From NCBI GenBank assembly GCA_002778215.1, contig PCDM01000002.1:806001-870000 (forward strand): a DNA stretch of 64,000 bases, in the 5' to 3' direction. The position numbers were made by a program, and so were the translations under genes. The notes under the pieces are model-generated. The model did not search any database and was not told the DNA's origin. It saw nothing but the letters and a program-made list of their open reading frames with translations. Source of the DNA: Esteya vermicola (taxonomy: Eukaryota > Ascomycota > Sordariomycetes > Ophiostomatales > Ophiostomataceae). Positions 31,140 through 41,643 of this stretch are shown here, piece after piece (positions within the stretch are counted from its first letter, which is position 1; each line of letters starts with the position of its first letter).

Positions 31140-31755
31140 TACTGTCCGCACCACTTCCTGCCATAGGAGCTCCTTGACGATCAAGTCAACTTTGACTCTC
31201 ATTCATTCTTGTATGATGGCCTGTTCCTGATGGAAATGCTACACTTGTTTCCATGCACACAACATTGTAGCAAATTCTATTCAGCTCCTAACGAGCCGTG
31301 TGAAAGAAGACGGCATAGGCCGTAGACAAATGAGAACATGCGAGATGGGCAGAACTCAAGGGTGGCATCAACTTGCAAGATGTTTCTTGAACACCAGTCA
31401 TGGGTCTGTAGCCTGAAGGCAGAGAGAGTGGGGAACATTTCTTGTCCTCTCCATTCTGTGCTGGCCTTGCGTAATGTCAGCTCTGATTCTGCAGAACGAA
31501 CAAAGAAGCGGCATTTCACGGTTCCCCCAAAACTTTTTCTACTTGGTCCAAAAGCATAAAGTATCAGTGTGCATCAATCTTGCCAGGCACGGATCACTGG
31601 ACACTGACCTCAGCCCTTTGTCAGAGCCTGAAGAGGCTCCAGTGTGCGAATTGCTCAATACGAGCAATCTATTCATGAGGAATCCACACAACTTCTCGGC
31701 GTCGTATGATTATTGTCCAGTTTCTCGGGCTATAGAAAAATCTCTGTGCTCAATT
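31140..31755. other. Intergenic interval
   Basis: Divergent region between the HOT-like gene and the secreted repeat protein. No gene recognised. Confidence 0.45.
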
Positions 31756-31851
31756 TTATAAAGTGTATATATTTAGCTAAAACCTGCATGCACGCACAGC
31801 GAATGAGCCTGCTTTCCACCCCTTTTGTTAAACCAACACCACACAGTCAGC

Positions 31852-32478
31852 ATGCGTGTCCATAGCCTTGCCACGGCCGTCTTTGCCGTCACCACCCTCG
31901 CCAGTCCCATGCTTCATAATACGGAGCCAACGGGCAGTCTGGCGAATGCGACCACTCCTCTTCTGCACCAAGGTTCAGAACCCGGAAACTCGGGTCGGCA
32001 GATATTTTCCCATGGCAAGGACAAAGATGACGCTCCCCCGAAGCCAAAGAAGAGCTTGTGGAGGCTGCTTCCCTGGAAGGATTCGCCCAAGAATCAGGAT
32101 CAGCTCGGAAACTTTAAAGACGCACCTATTTCATCGCATTCCTATACCAACTGGGCATTAGCGGACGTGCAGCACACGCCACAGACGGGCGATGGTCGAT
32201 TCGATCAGCCTAGACCGAGCTCTTCTTCTGTGCTGGACCCATATCCGGGGAAAGGGAAGACGGCTAGTGATCCTCTGGAAAACTACATGTCCTTTCAGGA
32301 TATAGGCAAAGTTATGGGAGAAGAGGGCTGGTTAGCACCAGATGATGCAAAAAAGGGACCGCTTGAGGGCAGTACACAAGAACCGAAGTTGAACACGGAC
32401 CCCTCGACAAATTTTATGTCTCTGGAAGAAATACGCAAGACGTTGAAGGAGAAGGGTTTGCTCAAGTCAGATAGTTGA
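31852..32478 (+). CDS. Secreted protein with two C-terminal repeat motifs, hypothetical
   Basis: Intronless, 208 residues. The N-terminus (MRVHSLATAVFAVTTLASPM) is a signal peptide, probably cut near residue 17-19. No cysteine, so not a disulfide-rich effector. The mature part is hydrophilic, Lys/Pro/Ser-rich. Two related 23-residue segments occur near the end: SDPLENYMSFQDIGKVMGEE and TDPSTNFMSLEEIRKTLKEK, each followed by a G-x-L ending, separated by about 25 residues. The shared pattern is [ST]DP-x2-N-[YF]-MS-[FL]-x-[DE]-I-x-K. No family recognised. TATA-like TTATAAAG and TATATAT lie at 31756-31772. A role outside the cell is inferred from the signal peptide only. Confidence 0.7.
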   Translation: MRVHSLATAVFAVTTLASPMLHNTEPTGSLANATTPLLHQGSEPGNSGRQIFSHGKDKDDAPPKPKKSLWRLLPWKDSPKNQDQLGNFKDAPISSHSYTNWALADVQHTPQTGDGRFDQPRPSSSSVLDPYPGKGKTASDPLENYMSFQDIGKVMGEEGWLAPDDAKKGPLEGSTQEPKLNTDPSTNFMSLEEIRKTLKEKGLLKSDS

Positions 32479-33689
32479 ATGGGCGAGTCCGTATACTTTC
32501 ATTATGATACTATCTAGCCAAAAGAGAAAGAATAGAAGCTCTTGGAGTCTGTCACTCCTGTACCGAACCTAGACGGCCTCTACCGTACAAACGGGCATTG
32601 CCGCATACAGCCAAAGCCCCGTGCAACCAACTGTTGCTTCCGGAGAGAGACTTGGTATACCCTCCCCACTGTCCACCACGTTCGACGTAGCTCAATTTCC
32701 ATCATTCTCATCACGTGGCCGGCCAAGGTAGGTTCGTTTGGTTGCATTGTCTGCATGGTGCATATGTCGACAGTGACATACAATGCATCTGGTCTGCCAC
32801 GTAAGACTCCCTCCACAGTGGCCGTCCAAGCGAGCAAAAGATTCAAAGAAACGAATCGAAAAAAGAATCGAAAAAAGAATCAATACCATTCTGTTATGGG
32901 CCATCTATATGCAGACTGCATGTATTAAAATGCGGTTGGGCGAAGCCAAATACTACGACACATTCGCCGGTGGTCAGAGGTCTAGCAGCGAGACTGCCGT
33001 TGGGCAGTAAGATTGTCCGCAGCCAGCTGGGCACGAGGCTCGATCACTCGGCATTACGATCTTCGTGCCGTGCCGATGGATGTAGAGGGCGATGGGAGCA
33101 GCCGGTGAAAAATTCTGCACGCGCGACAGTGTGTCCGATAGATTGCTGGCCTCCATCTGGCCATGGCTGCCGAGAGTCCTCGAAGCACGCCGCGGAGAGC
33201 GAAATCCCATTGAAACGCATCCTTGGCAATACAGGCCACGGGCCCCATCAATCGGACAGGTGGAGGTCCTCGAAAGATTCTGCATCCGACCACTCTGGAA
33301 GGATATCGATTATTTGGGTTCGGTTCGATGTTCAAACGCAGTTGAGAGTATCCGTTGTCTTTTGAAGGGTTTCTGGGGGAACTGCTCTGAATTGTACCGC
33401 AGAAACGCGGTAGAAATGCCCCGTAGGTGGGCAGCGAAGGCGGTCCATGTGTCGAGACCATCAAACCAATCTGATGATACTGTGACCCTTATTAGACGTA
33501 GTGCTCAGCGTGTGGAAGGGCAGTACAGTCCTGCCTCTCTGTCGCTTGGATTCATGCTGCTTGCCCACCAGGCAGTATCTGGTAGCAGTGCATCATGGGG
33601 CACCATCACCACACTCTGTAGTTATATTGGTCGACGATCAGTTTTGAAAGAGGGGTTTGCTGTTTATTTATGTAAAGTGGAGGAGACTG

Positions 33690-33806
33690 GCAGTGGGGCA
33701 GTGATAAAGTAAATGCAGTGACAAACAGTGGCAGATATGGCGGTGACAGAGTACGGAGTAAGGCGGTGACAAAGCAAGGCAGTGACAAAGTAAGGCAGTG
33801 ACGGGG
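33690..33806. repeat. Degenerate GGCAGTGACAAAGTAA-type minisatellite
   Basis: About six to seven imperfect copies of a 14-18 bp unit (GGCAGTGACAAAGTAA and variants); the last two are nearly identical. Confidence 0.75.
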
Positions 33807-34321
33807 TGCACAGTTACTATAAGCTTACATAATCCACACAGTACTCCCCAAGTACTATGTATACGAATGCCAACAAGCATCTCTTTTATTAAGGGCCACG
33901 GGTGGATTCGCACAGTTTCAGTCTGGAATGTCTTGTGAAATACGAGTTACGCTGTATGCACCGAACATGACGAATGCTTACGGTGTCCACCGCGGAAGCC
34001 GGATGCAACTCCGCTGTAAAAGTCAGTACAGAATACTCGTAGTATACTCGTATACTCCGTACTTGCTATACGAGTCTTGGTAAGTATAGAGGAACTGCCA
34101 CTAGAGAGCGATCGTGGAGATGCCAGTGACATCGCCTATTTTAACCGCACATGCCAGTGGGCGCTGGAACCCGCAGGAACCCGCACGAGATGTCTCGTTA
34201 CAAACAAAGACGGCAGCATACTCGTACTATGTAGAAGCGGGATGGGATGTGTTGACTAAGAAATGGAGTTGCGTGCGTGCAGAATGTGGCCCAGTCCAGC
34301 GGTCAGGACGACGGACGACGG

Positions 34322-34348
34322 TTGGCTCGATTGGCTCGATTGGCTCGA
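34322..34348. repeat. 9-bp tandem repeat (TTGGCTCGA), three perfect copies
   Basis: Perfect copies at 34322-34330, 34331-34339 and 34340-34348. Confidence 0.85.
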
Positions 34349-34600
34349 TTGACCCGAGTACTCTGTATACTACGGAGTATGTACATGTTACAGGCTACTG
34401 TGCACGGCAGCTTCGTGCCGACGGCTGACCAGAGTTGCGGAACTCTATACCGGGCAGCCAAGAAAGCTCAGGAAAGCCAGCGGCCAGAAGAGGAAATCCA
34501 CAGCCGACGCCTCCTGTTGGCTGCAGGGCACAGAGAATGTCTAGAGCGGCGCAACAGCGGCTGCACCTCGGCTCATTTGCGACTTTGTGGCGGTGCTGCG

Positions 34601-34678
34601 ATTCCAGCTGGCGGTTCCAGCTGGCGATTCTAGTTGAGAATTCTAGTTGGCAATTCCAGCTGGCAATTCCAGCTGGCC
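34601..34678. repeat. 13-bp tandem repeat (ATTCCAGCTGGCA), six copies
   Basis: Six contiguous 13-bp units. Units 3 and 4 differ from the others by C-to-T changes (CCAGCTGG becoming CTAGTTGA or CTAGTTGG). Confidence 0.9.
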
Positions 34679-35345
34679 GTCCCTGCTCATCTACTATGGG
34701 GAGTGCTGAAATTGAGACGAGACCCGACGTCTTTGGGCGATCTGCGACTAGCACATGGCTGAACTGCCAGCACCCATTTCTGCAGGCACTTCCTCTTGCG
34801 GTAGACCGTACTATGAGAGAGCCCAGGGAGAACTGGGGTCGACGGCGGCTTACGTACGTCTAATATAAAAACATCTCAGAGGATCGGTTTGCCAGATGAA
34901 ACACGGTGTCTGTCAGTTTTTTCCCCCTGTACGAGTACGAAGTGGGTTTCGGACGTGCCAAGAGGAGAAGAGAATGGATAGAGTACATGGAAAAGAAAAA
35001 AAAGACAAGTAAGATTAAGATGATCGAGTACGAGTGGTGCAGGAGAAGAGCGAAGAGCAGTTTTCTCGTATGATGAAAGAAGTGTTTATTTTTACTTTGC
35101 ATTAAAGTAGTGTTGTGGAGACCTGGCTTAGCGCTGATTCTGCTCTTTTTCGACCGTACTAGACCACTGTGCGGCTTTACTGTGTTATCGACCGATAAGG
35201 GAGAGAGGAAGAGATGAAAGAGAGCCGGAAAGCCTGAAAGCAAGTCGCAGCCTGAAAGCCTTCCCAGCACAGCTTCTACACGGAAAATACACACTTTTTT
35301 TCATGTTTGCCCGTCTGTCTGTTCACATGACCTCTGGGCTGAACA

Positions 35346-36501
35346 ATGGACGCATCAGATCATGAGCTGGTCGATCCAGAAGAAGGTGGTCTCCAGAGAG
35401 GTTCGTTTGATATCTTGCGTCATGCTTCTTCTCTGTCCTCCGTTCCTCCTCTTCTCTTTTCTTGTCTTCTGTTCTCCTCTCTCCCTCTCTCTGCTAACTC
35501 CGTCAGCCTTATCCCTTCTTGATGCAGAGATTGCCAAGAGCGAGCTGCTCATGAGCGTCGCTCCCATCCGGCTCGTCTCCATCGGCAGCCTCGCCGCCCT
35601 CCTCCTCCACAACCGCCAGGTGACCATGTCCCCGCCCTCGGCCTCGTCCTCCTCACCGCCCCTCCTCCCCTCCGCGGCGCCACCAGACATTGAGTGCATG
35701 CTCGACTCCAACCTGGCCGCCGCCGCCGAGTACCACCAAGACTTTAAGCAGGCCGTCGCCAGCACGGCCCGGCTCGGCAGCCTGGCACCCGGCTGGCTGA
35801 GCGAGCAGCTCGACGCCTTCATCACCCGCGACCGCCGCATGCGCATGTTCCTCGAGTCGGTCGAGCAGAACATTGTGCTCTTCTCGGGCGCCAACCTCGT
35901 CGTCTTTGCCGGCCGCCTCGACTGGGCCCTCGAACGCAAGCTGCGGCGGGCCTCCCACGGCCGGGGGCTGCGCCTGCGAGACGGTGGGGCCCTCAAGCTC
36001 GACGGCAGAGACCGCGACCGCGGCATCACCCGCAGCCGCAGCAGTCGGAGCAGCAGCAACCACAGCAGCGGCGGCAGCAGCAGCCACAGCCACAGCCACA
36101 GCAACAGCCACGGCAGCAACAGCGGTGCGGCCAAGCGCAATCGGAGCCGCACCCTCGTGACGACGACGTCTACATCCACCTCGACCTCGACCTCGACTCT
36201 GATGGCGAGGGACTACGGCAAGGCCGACACGACGGCCAACGTCGACATTCTCGACGCCGCGGCGCTCATCCGCTACATGCGCGAGCACTCGGACACTCCC
36301 CAGAGACCCTTTTCGTTTGACTACGTACGCGGCCTCAACTACAACGGCTTCGACGTGCCACCAACAGACGAGGCGTTGCGGAAAGTAGCACGGTGTTACA
36401 TTGACGCGTATAGCGAGCAGGGTCTCGTGGAGCTGACGTGGGACAAGGAACACGAGCGGCACAAGTACAAGGGACTGCGGGATGAGTGGGTGTGGTACTG
36501 A
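35346..36501 (+). CDS. Uncharacterised protein with Ser/His- and Thr-rich low-complexity centre
   Basis: Exons 35346-35400 and 35528-36501 give 342 residues starting MDASDHELVDPEEGG. This start, rather than the open frame from 35362, is chosen because the GTTCGT donor at 35401 and the TGATGCAG acceptor at 35527 join it in frame to the conserved-looking body. The middle has a helical region (LDAFITRDRRMRMFLESVEQ) and an Arg-rich stretch. Then come low-complexity runs of Ser/His (SSHSHSHSNSHGSNS) and Ser/Thr (TTTSTSTSTSTSTL). The C-terminal 90 residues (ILDAAALIRYMREHSDTPQR, VARCYIDAYSEQGLVELTWD) look like a folded domain. No family recognised; no signal peptide or membrane segment. Confidence 0.68.
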
Positions 36502-37443
36502 TGGATGGGACATGGGGGTTTTATGGATCCACGGTCGGTGGGAACAAGGCATGAAAGTTTTTATGATATACAAATTTCTGTTTCTCGGGCAAAATACATG
36601 AAATGGCTGATCCAGGTCTGTTTTTATTCATTTTTCATGCTTCTTTCTTCTCTTGCCTGTTCCATGCCACAAAGCAACAACAGAGTACAAAGGGGGTGGA
36701 TCGTCTAGGGGAATAAGACGTCAAAGACGTCAGAAAATGTCAAAAATGTCAAGAGACGCGATCCAGACGGCAAGTCGATCCTAGCGGTCCAGACCCAGAG
36801 GTCCGGGCTACGGAGAGGCGGGATAGCGCCGATGGTCTGTAGCACTGCAGCAGCGGCAGGTGCGGAGGGATGGTCGCTGACGAAGCTCCTCCCCTCCTGA
36901 AACAGCTTGTCCATTGTTGTGGTAGGACAATGGAAAAAGTACACAGTCTAGAACAGTGTCACTCGTATCCAGCCAGGCTAAGACCATCTCGTTTTAGACT
37001 GGACCACAATCAGCGCCCTGTGGAAAATGGGACAGAGTATACAAGGCATAGAAAATAGAAAAGAAAAGAGCTGGACCGTCGACGGCATGGACAGCCTTGT
37101 CTCTGCAGCCGAGCTCTCGGTCGCTCGTGTACTGGTTCCGAGATGGACTGTATATTCCCACCTCTTTTTCACCACCTCAAGAGTGGACAGATCTATATAC
37201 GACAAACCGGTCTATAAATCTAGATTGTGGAGAGGAATCCGACCTTGCTGGATCCTACCATGGACATGTCGGATACTGCCGATAATGGCGTCATGGATCG
37301 TCAAGACGATGCCTCCTGCCGTCAGCGGCTTGGCACAGTCTTATCTCTCAACTGTGTACGCCGTAGATATCAACGCTCAGCGCTCTGATAAGCACGAGCC
37401 TATCGGATGCGAGTGATTTTCCAGAGCATAGAGATACGTAGAA
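36502..37443. other. Intergenic interval upstream of the urea transporter gene
   Basis: No gene seen. A run of GTCAAAGACGTCAGAAAATG-type sequence lies at 36720-36750 and several short A-rich tracts occur further on. Confidence 0.45.
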
Positions 37444-37451
37444 TATAAAGG
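37444..37451 (+). promoter_or_regulatory. TATA box of the DUR3-like gene (candidate)
   Basis: TATAAAGG, 109 bp upstream of the ATG at 37553. Confidence 0.45.
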
Positions 37452-37552
37452 ACGCAGGTGAGAGGCGGGCGAGGGCAGGTGAATGCTTAGCAGAAACCCA
37501 GTAGAGCAGTAGAAGGAAAAAGAAAGAAGACAAAAAAAAAAAGAATCACACC

Positions 37553-39715
37553 ATGGCCACCGGCGTCGAGATCCTCAACCAGGGTGTCGGCTACGGCATC
37601 CTCGCGGGCATCGGCGTCGTCTTCGCCCTCTTTATGCTCGTCATGACACACCTGCAGAACCGCTTCACGGCCTACTCGACACACGGCTCGGAAGAGTTCA
37701 ACACGGCCTCCCGCAGCGTCAAGCCCGGCCTCATCACGGCCGGCATCGTCAGCTCCTGGACGTGGAGCGCCACCCTGCTCACCTCGAGCACCTTTGCCTA
37801 CTCCTACGGCATCGGCGGGCCCATGTGGTACGCCTGCACGGGCACCTCGCAGATCCTCCTCTTTGCCCTCATCGCCGTCAAGATCAAGACCAACGCTCCG
37901 GGCGCCCACACCTTTCCCGAGATCGTCCTCGCCCGCCACGGCCACGCCGCCCATCTCATCTACCTCTTCTTCGGCTGGGCCTGCAACATGCTCGTCGGCG
38001 CCTGCCTCGTCCTCGGCGGCGCCCAGGTCGTCGCCGCCCTCTCTGGCGTCAACGTCTACGCCGCCTGCTTCCTCATCCCCTTTGTCGTCGCCGTCTACGT
38101 CGTCGCCGGCGGCCTCCGCAGCACCTTTGTGGCCGACTACGCCCACACCGTCATCCTCTTTGTCGCCATCCTCGTCTTCGGCTTCAAGATGTACACCCAG
38201 CACGGCTCGCTCGACTACTTTTACGACCGCCTCCTCATCGCCGGCCAGGAGCGGCCCATTGCCGGCAACGCCCACGGCGGCTCCTACCTCACCATGAAGA
38301 GCGACGACGGCCTCGTCTTTGCCATTGACCTGCTCGTCGCCGGCTTCTGCACCGTCTGGCTCGACCAGGCCTACTGGCAGCGCGCCATCGCCTCGCGCCC
38401 CGAGACCTGCGTCAAGGCCTACATCTTTGGCGGCCTCTGCTGGTACGGCATCCCCTTTGGCTTCGGCACCGCCATGGGCCTCGGCTGTGCCGCCCTCACC
38501 GGCACGCCCGCCTTTCCCACCTACCCCGACGCCCTCTCGGCCGCCCAGAACGGCGCCGGCCTCTCCTCCCCGGCCACGGCCATTGCCCTCCTCGGCAAGG
38601 GTGGCGCCGCCCTGCTGCTGCTGCTGCTCTTCATGGCCGTCACCAGCTCGACGAGCGCCGAGCTGATTGCCGTCTCTTCCCTGCTGACCTTTGACGTCTA
38701 CAAGACGTACGTCTGCCCGCGGGCCACGTCCCAGCAGCTCGTGCGCATGTCCCACATTGGCATCATCGCCTACAGCCTCGTGCTCGCCGCCTTCTGCTGC
38801 CTGCTCAACGCCGTCAAGATCGACCTCACCTGGCTCGTCACCGTCCTCGGCATCATTGTCGGCGGCGCCTCCATTCCCGTCGGCCTCGTGCTGCTGTGGC
38901 CGCCGCTCAGCACCCTGGCTGCCGTGTGCGCGCCGTGGATCGGCACGGCCTGCGGCCTCACCGTCTGGCTCGTCGTCACGCATTTCCGCAGTGGCGCCAT
39001 CAATATTGGCACCATGGGCAACGTCACCAATGCCGTGGCCGGCAATGTCACGTCGTCGGGCTCCGGGCTCGTCATGGCCTTTGTGCTCTCGTTCCTCTTT
39101 CCCGGTCGATGGATCCGGGAGGAAGAAGAGGAAGAGGAGGAGGAGGGGGGGCGAGGCACAAGCCTGCCGGAGAGCAGCCGTCCCGCCACGGCTGCAGCGG
39201 CAGCTGCAGCTGCAGCTACCGCCACAAAAGAGGGCACGGCCGGCTCGACAAACACCATTGTCCTTCTCGGCGTCCAGCCGCAGCTGGCGGCCGACGAGGA
39301 GATGGGCGGCGTCGACGAGAAGAAGGCGGGCCTCGACACGACACCGCCCAGCGACCCGCCGCTGTCCGATGCGCGGCCCGACACCATCGTACCGACGGGC
39401 AATGCCATTGTCGACTTCCTCGAGGCCTCGCATGCCGCGCCCATGGATCCCGAGCTGGCCCGCAAGGCGACGCGGATCGGCCTGTGGTTCAACCTCTTTT
39501 ACTGGCTCGTCGTCATCATTCTGGTGCCCTTTACCTTTTTCGGCAGCGAATGGCAGTTTTCGCGTGCCGGGTTCCGGGGGTGGTGTGTGATGAGCTTCAT
39601 TTGGGTGTGGTGTAGTGCCTGCGTCTGCATATTCTGGCCGCTGTGGGAGAGTCGGCAGACGATCTGGTCGATTGCCAGAGGCGTGGTGGGGAAGCCGACG
39701 AAGCTGGTGGCCTAG
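37553..39715 (+). CDS. Urea active transporter, DUR3-type sodium:solute symporter family
   Basis: An intronless 720-residue polytopic protein of the SSS family, DUR3 branch, which carries out proton-coupled high-affinity urea (and in yeast polyamine) uptake at the plasma membrane. Diagnostic parts are TAGIVSSWTWSATLLTSSTF, GPMWYACTGTSQILLFA, VYVVAGGLRSTFVADYAHTV, GFCTVWLDQAYWQRAIASRP and MAVTSSTSAELIAVSSLLTF with its FDVYKTY loop. About 14-15 hydrophobic segments can be counted. After the core, a cytosolic linker holds a Glu run (REEEEEEEEEGG, about residue 522) and an Ala run, then one or two final membrane segments (WFNLFYWLVVIILVPFTFFG). Both runs are coded by microsatellite-like DNA, so this linker probably varies between strains. 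Nitrogen regulation is expected for the family; no GATA sites were scored. Confidence 0.92.
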   Translation: MATGVEILNQGVGYGILAGIGVVFALFMLVMTHLQNRFTAYSTHGSEEFNTASRSVKPGLITAGIVSSWTWSATLLTSSTFAYSYGIGGPMWYACTGTSQILLFALIAVKIKTNAPGAHTFPEIVLARHGHAAHLIYLFFGWACNMLVGACLVLGGAQVVAALSGVNVYAACFLIPFVVAVYVVAGGLRSTFVADYAHTVILFVAILVFGFKMYTQHGSLDYFYDRLLIAGQERPIAGNAHGGSYLTMKSDDGLVFAIDLLVAGFCTVWLDQAYWQRAIASRPETCVKAYIFGGLCWYGIPFGFGTAMGLGCAALTGTPAFPTYPDALSAAQNGAGLSSPATAIALLGKGGAALLLLLLFMAVTSSTSAELIAVSSLLTFDVYKTYVCPRATSQQLVRMSHIGIIAYSLVLAAFCCLLNAVKIDLTWLVTVLGIIVGGASIPVGLVLLWPPLSTLAAVCAPWIGTACGLTVWLVVTHFRSGAINIGTMGNVTNAVAGNVTSSGSGLVMAFVLSFLFPGRWIREEEEEEEEEGGRGTSLPESSRPATAAAAAAAAATATKEGTAGSTNTIVLLGVQPQLAADEEMGGVDEKKAGLDTTPPSDPPLSDARPDTIVPTGNAIVDFLEASHAAPMDPELARKATRIGLWFNLFYWLVVIILVPFTFFGSEWQFSRAGFRGWCVMSFIWVWCSACVCIFWPLWESRQTIWSIARGVVGKPTKLVA

Positions 39716-40493
39716 GTGAGAAGTGAGAGATGACGTCATTGTGCTGGGAGAGGAGAGGGAGACGATACTAGACAGGGCGAGATAGATATGATACCAAATG
39801 ACAATGACTCTGTGATTCTCATCTGTTACTCATTTCCCATGTGCACACCGCTCCATCCAATCAGTGGATGCTCTTGGATATCCGAGTCTTCTTTTCTCAT
39901 GCTCACCCTGGAGCTGTCGCCCGACCGACCTTCCCCAAAAGGCATCTCTCTGATAAAAAAGTGCGCGACGATCGTCAACGGACTCGTTTGATCCATCTGG
40001 CGCGCCTCTTAGTGCCGACGCCCCCCTGTTTCCCTGCCTTGTTTCTCGTTGGTCGTCTTCTTTCGTCCTGCCGCTTTTGGTTGGTCAGACTGGAGATGGC
40101 ACAGCCAAGCTTCTTTCCCGCTGATAGTGCCGAGCCAATCAAGAGTCGGGAGAACTCTGACATGCTGTCATGGCCTGGAAAATGGTCCACCGACATGGAA
40201 TCCCAGGAACACTGGACCAGTGCTGCATGAGACGGGTGAAACACGTGCGATAACCACGACGAGCAAGTCCAGACGAACAACTCGTCAAACCTGCCCTTTC
40301 GAAAGGGCCTGTCCGACTAGACTCGGCACTACACGTTCAGAGCCGATTGGCCATGGCACTGTCACAGGCAGAGCAGAGAGGCAGCACGCTGGCACGACCG
40401 GAACAAGCAGTCGAATAACATGGTCCAAAGGGGAAGGTAGCAATTCTCTCTGCCAGAGGATGCCTGGAGATGCAGAGGTCGGCTCTCTCTTCC
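39716..40493. other. Intergenic interval
   Basis: No gene recognised. The 3' part is promoter and CT-rich leader of the RNase T2 gene. Confidence 0.45.
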
Positions 40494-40501
40494 TATTTAA
40501 A
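40494..40501 (+). promoter_or_regulatory. TATA-like element of the RNase T2 gene (candidate)
   Basis: TATTTAAA, 130 bp upstream of the ATG at 40631. A CT-rich microsatellite with CACCCTCGCTCTCTCT units (40555-40618) follows in the presumed leader. Confidence 0.4.
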
Positions 40502-40630
40502 CCACATGTCTCCCTTATTCTCTTGCCCTCTCTCCCTCATCCTCATCTTCACTCTCACCCTCACCCTCGCTCTCTCTCACCCTCGCTCTCTCTCACCCTC
40601 TCTCACCCTCACTCTCACGCATCCCTCCTC

Positions 40631-41467
40631 ATGGCTTCCCTCTTCTTTGCTGCTGCTGCCCTCGCTGTCGGCCCGGCCGTCGCCGGCCTCGTCGACTGCG
40701 CGGCAGACCTGCCGCTGAGCTGTCACAACACGACCGCCGTCGACACCTGCTGCGTCAACTACCCCGGCGGTGACCTGCTGCAGACCCAGTTCTGGGACAC
40801 CGACCCGGCCACCGGCCCGTCCGACTCCTGGACGATCCACGGCCTCTGGCCCGACAACTGCGACGGCTCCTACGACCAGTTCTGCGATAAGTCGCGCGAG
40901 GTGTCCAACATCACCGACATTCTGAGCGAAGCCGCACCCGACACGCTCCAGTACATGCAGACGTACTGGAAGGACCAGAACGGCGACGACGAGTCCTTCT
41001 GGGAGCACGAGTTCAACAAGCACGGCACCTGCATCAGCACGCTCGACCCCGCGTGCTATACCGACTACCAGTCGGCGCAGGAGGTGCCCGACTTCTTCAA
41101 CCGCACCGTCAGCCTCTTCCGCTCGCTGCCCACCTACGACTGGCTCAAGACGGCCGGCATCGTGCCCTCCTCGTCCAAGACGTACACCCTCGACGCCATC
41201 CAGCAGGCCCTCTCGGGCCAGTTCGGCCAGGACGTCATCATCAACTGTAAGAGCGGCTCCCTCAACGAGATCTGGTACCACTACAACGTCCGCGGCAGCG
41301 TCCAGGCCGGCGAGTTCGTGCCCGCGTCCCCGGTCGGCTCCGCGTCCACCTGCCCCAAGAGCGGCATCAAGTACCTGCCCAAGTCTGGCTCCTCCAGCAA
41401 CGACACGTCCAGCAAGCGGTCCTTTTTCTTCCGCGTCCCGGTGCCTGTTCATTCCGTGGATGAGTAG
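40631..41467 (+). CDS. Secreted ribonuclease T2
   Basis: Intronless, 278 residues. Signal peptide about 1-19 (ending GPAVAGL). Both conserved active-site segments are intact: CAS I WTIHGLWP with His70, and CAS II in EHEFNKHGTC with Glu127, Lys130 and His131. Ten or more cysteines sit in the usual RNase T2 places (CHNTTAVDTCC, CDGSYDQFC, CKSGSLNEIWYH, STCPKSG). RNase T2 enzymes cleave single-stranded RNA through a 2',3'-cyclic phosphate; in fungi they are secreted or vacuolar and serve phosphate/nucleotide scavenging. The Ser-rich C-terminal tail (about 30 residues after KYLPKSG) is longer than the catalytic fold requires. Confidence 0.94.
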   Translation: MASLFFAAAALAVGPAVAGLVDCAADLPLSCHNTTAVDTCCVNYPGGDLLQTQFWDTDPATGPSDSWTIHGLWPDNCDGSYDQFCDKSREVSNITDILSEAAPDTLQYMQTYWKDQNGDDESFWEHEFNKHGTCISTLDPACYTDYQSAQEVPDFFNRTVSLFRSLPTYDWLKTAGIVPSSSKTYTLDAIQQALSGQFGQDVIINCKSGSLNEIWYHYNVRGSVQAGEFVPASPVGSASTCPKSGIKYLPKSGSSSNDTSSKRSFFFRVPVPVHSVDE

Positions 41468-41643
41468 ACAGCCGTGCTCCCAGTACCCGTTCTTTTATTC
41501 GTTTCAAAATGTATATAGTGAAGATAGTACAGCATCTTCTTTTTACTCGTTTGATTAGGAAATAAACAGTATCTTTTATCCAAAGGGTCAAATGTGACCC
41601 CGTCATATCACAAGCAAGACGTAGATTGTTCCCAATGCCGCTG

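Larger units (their letters stand above)
32479..35345. other. Gene-poor interval with several minisatellites
   Basis: Almost 2.9 kb without a supported gene. It carries degenerate repeats (see separate entries) and clusters of TACTCGTA / TACGGAGTA-like motifs near 34030-34075 and 34355-34380. Open frames such as 33092-33712 have no recognisable content and cross repeats. Confidence 0.5.

Noticed and set aside
33092..33712. 206-codon open frame on the plus strand
   Set aside because: Runs into the minisatellite, shows no recognisable protein features and has an equally open antisense frame.
37487..39739. 750-codon open frame antisense to the urea transporter gene
   Set aside because: Gly/Glu/Ala-rich antisense shadow caused by codon bias; no domains.
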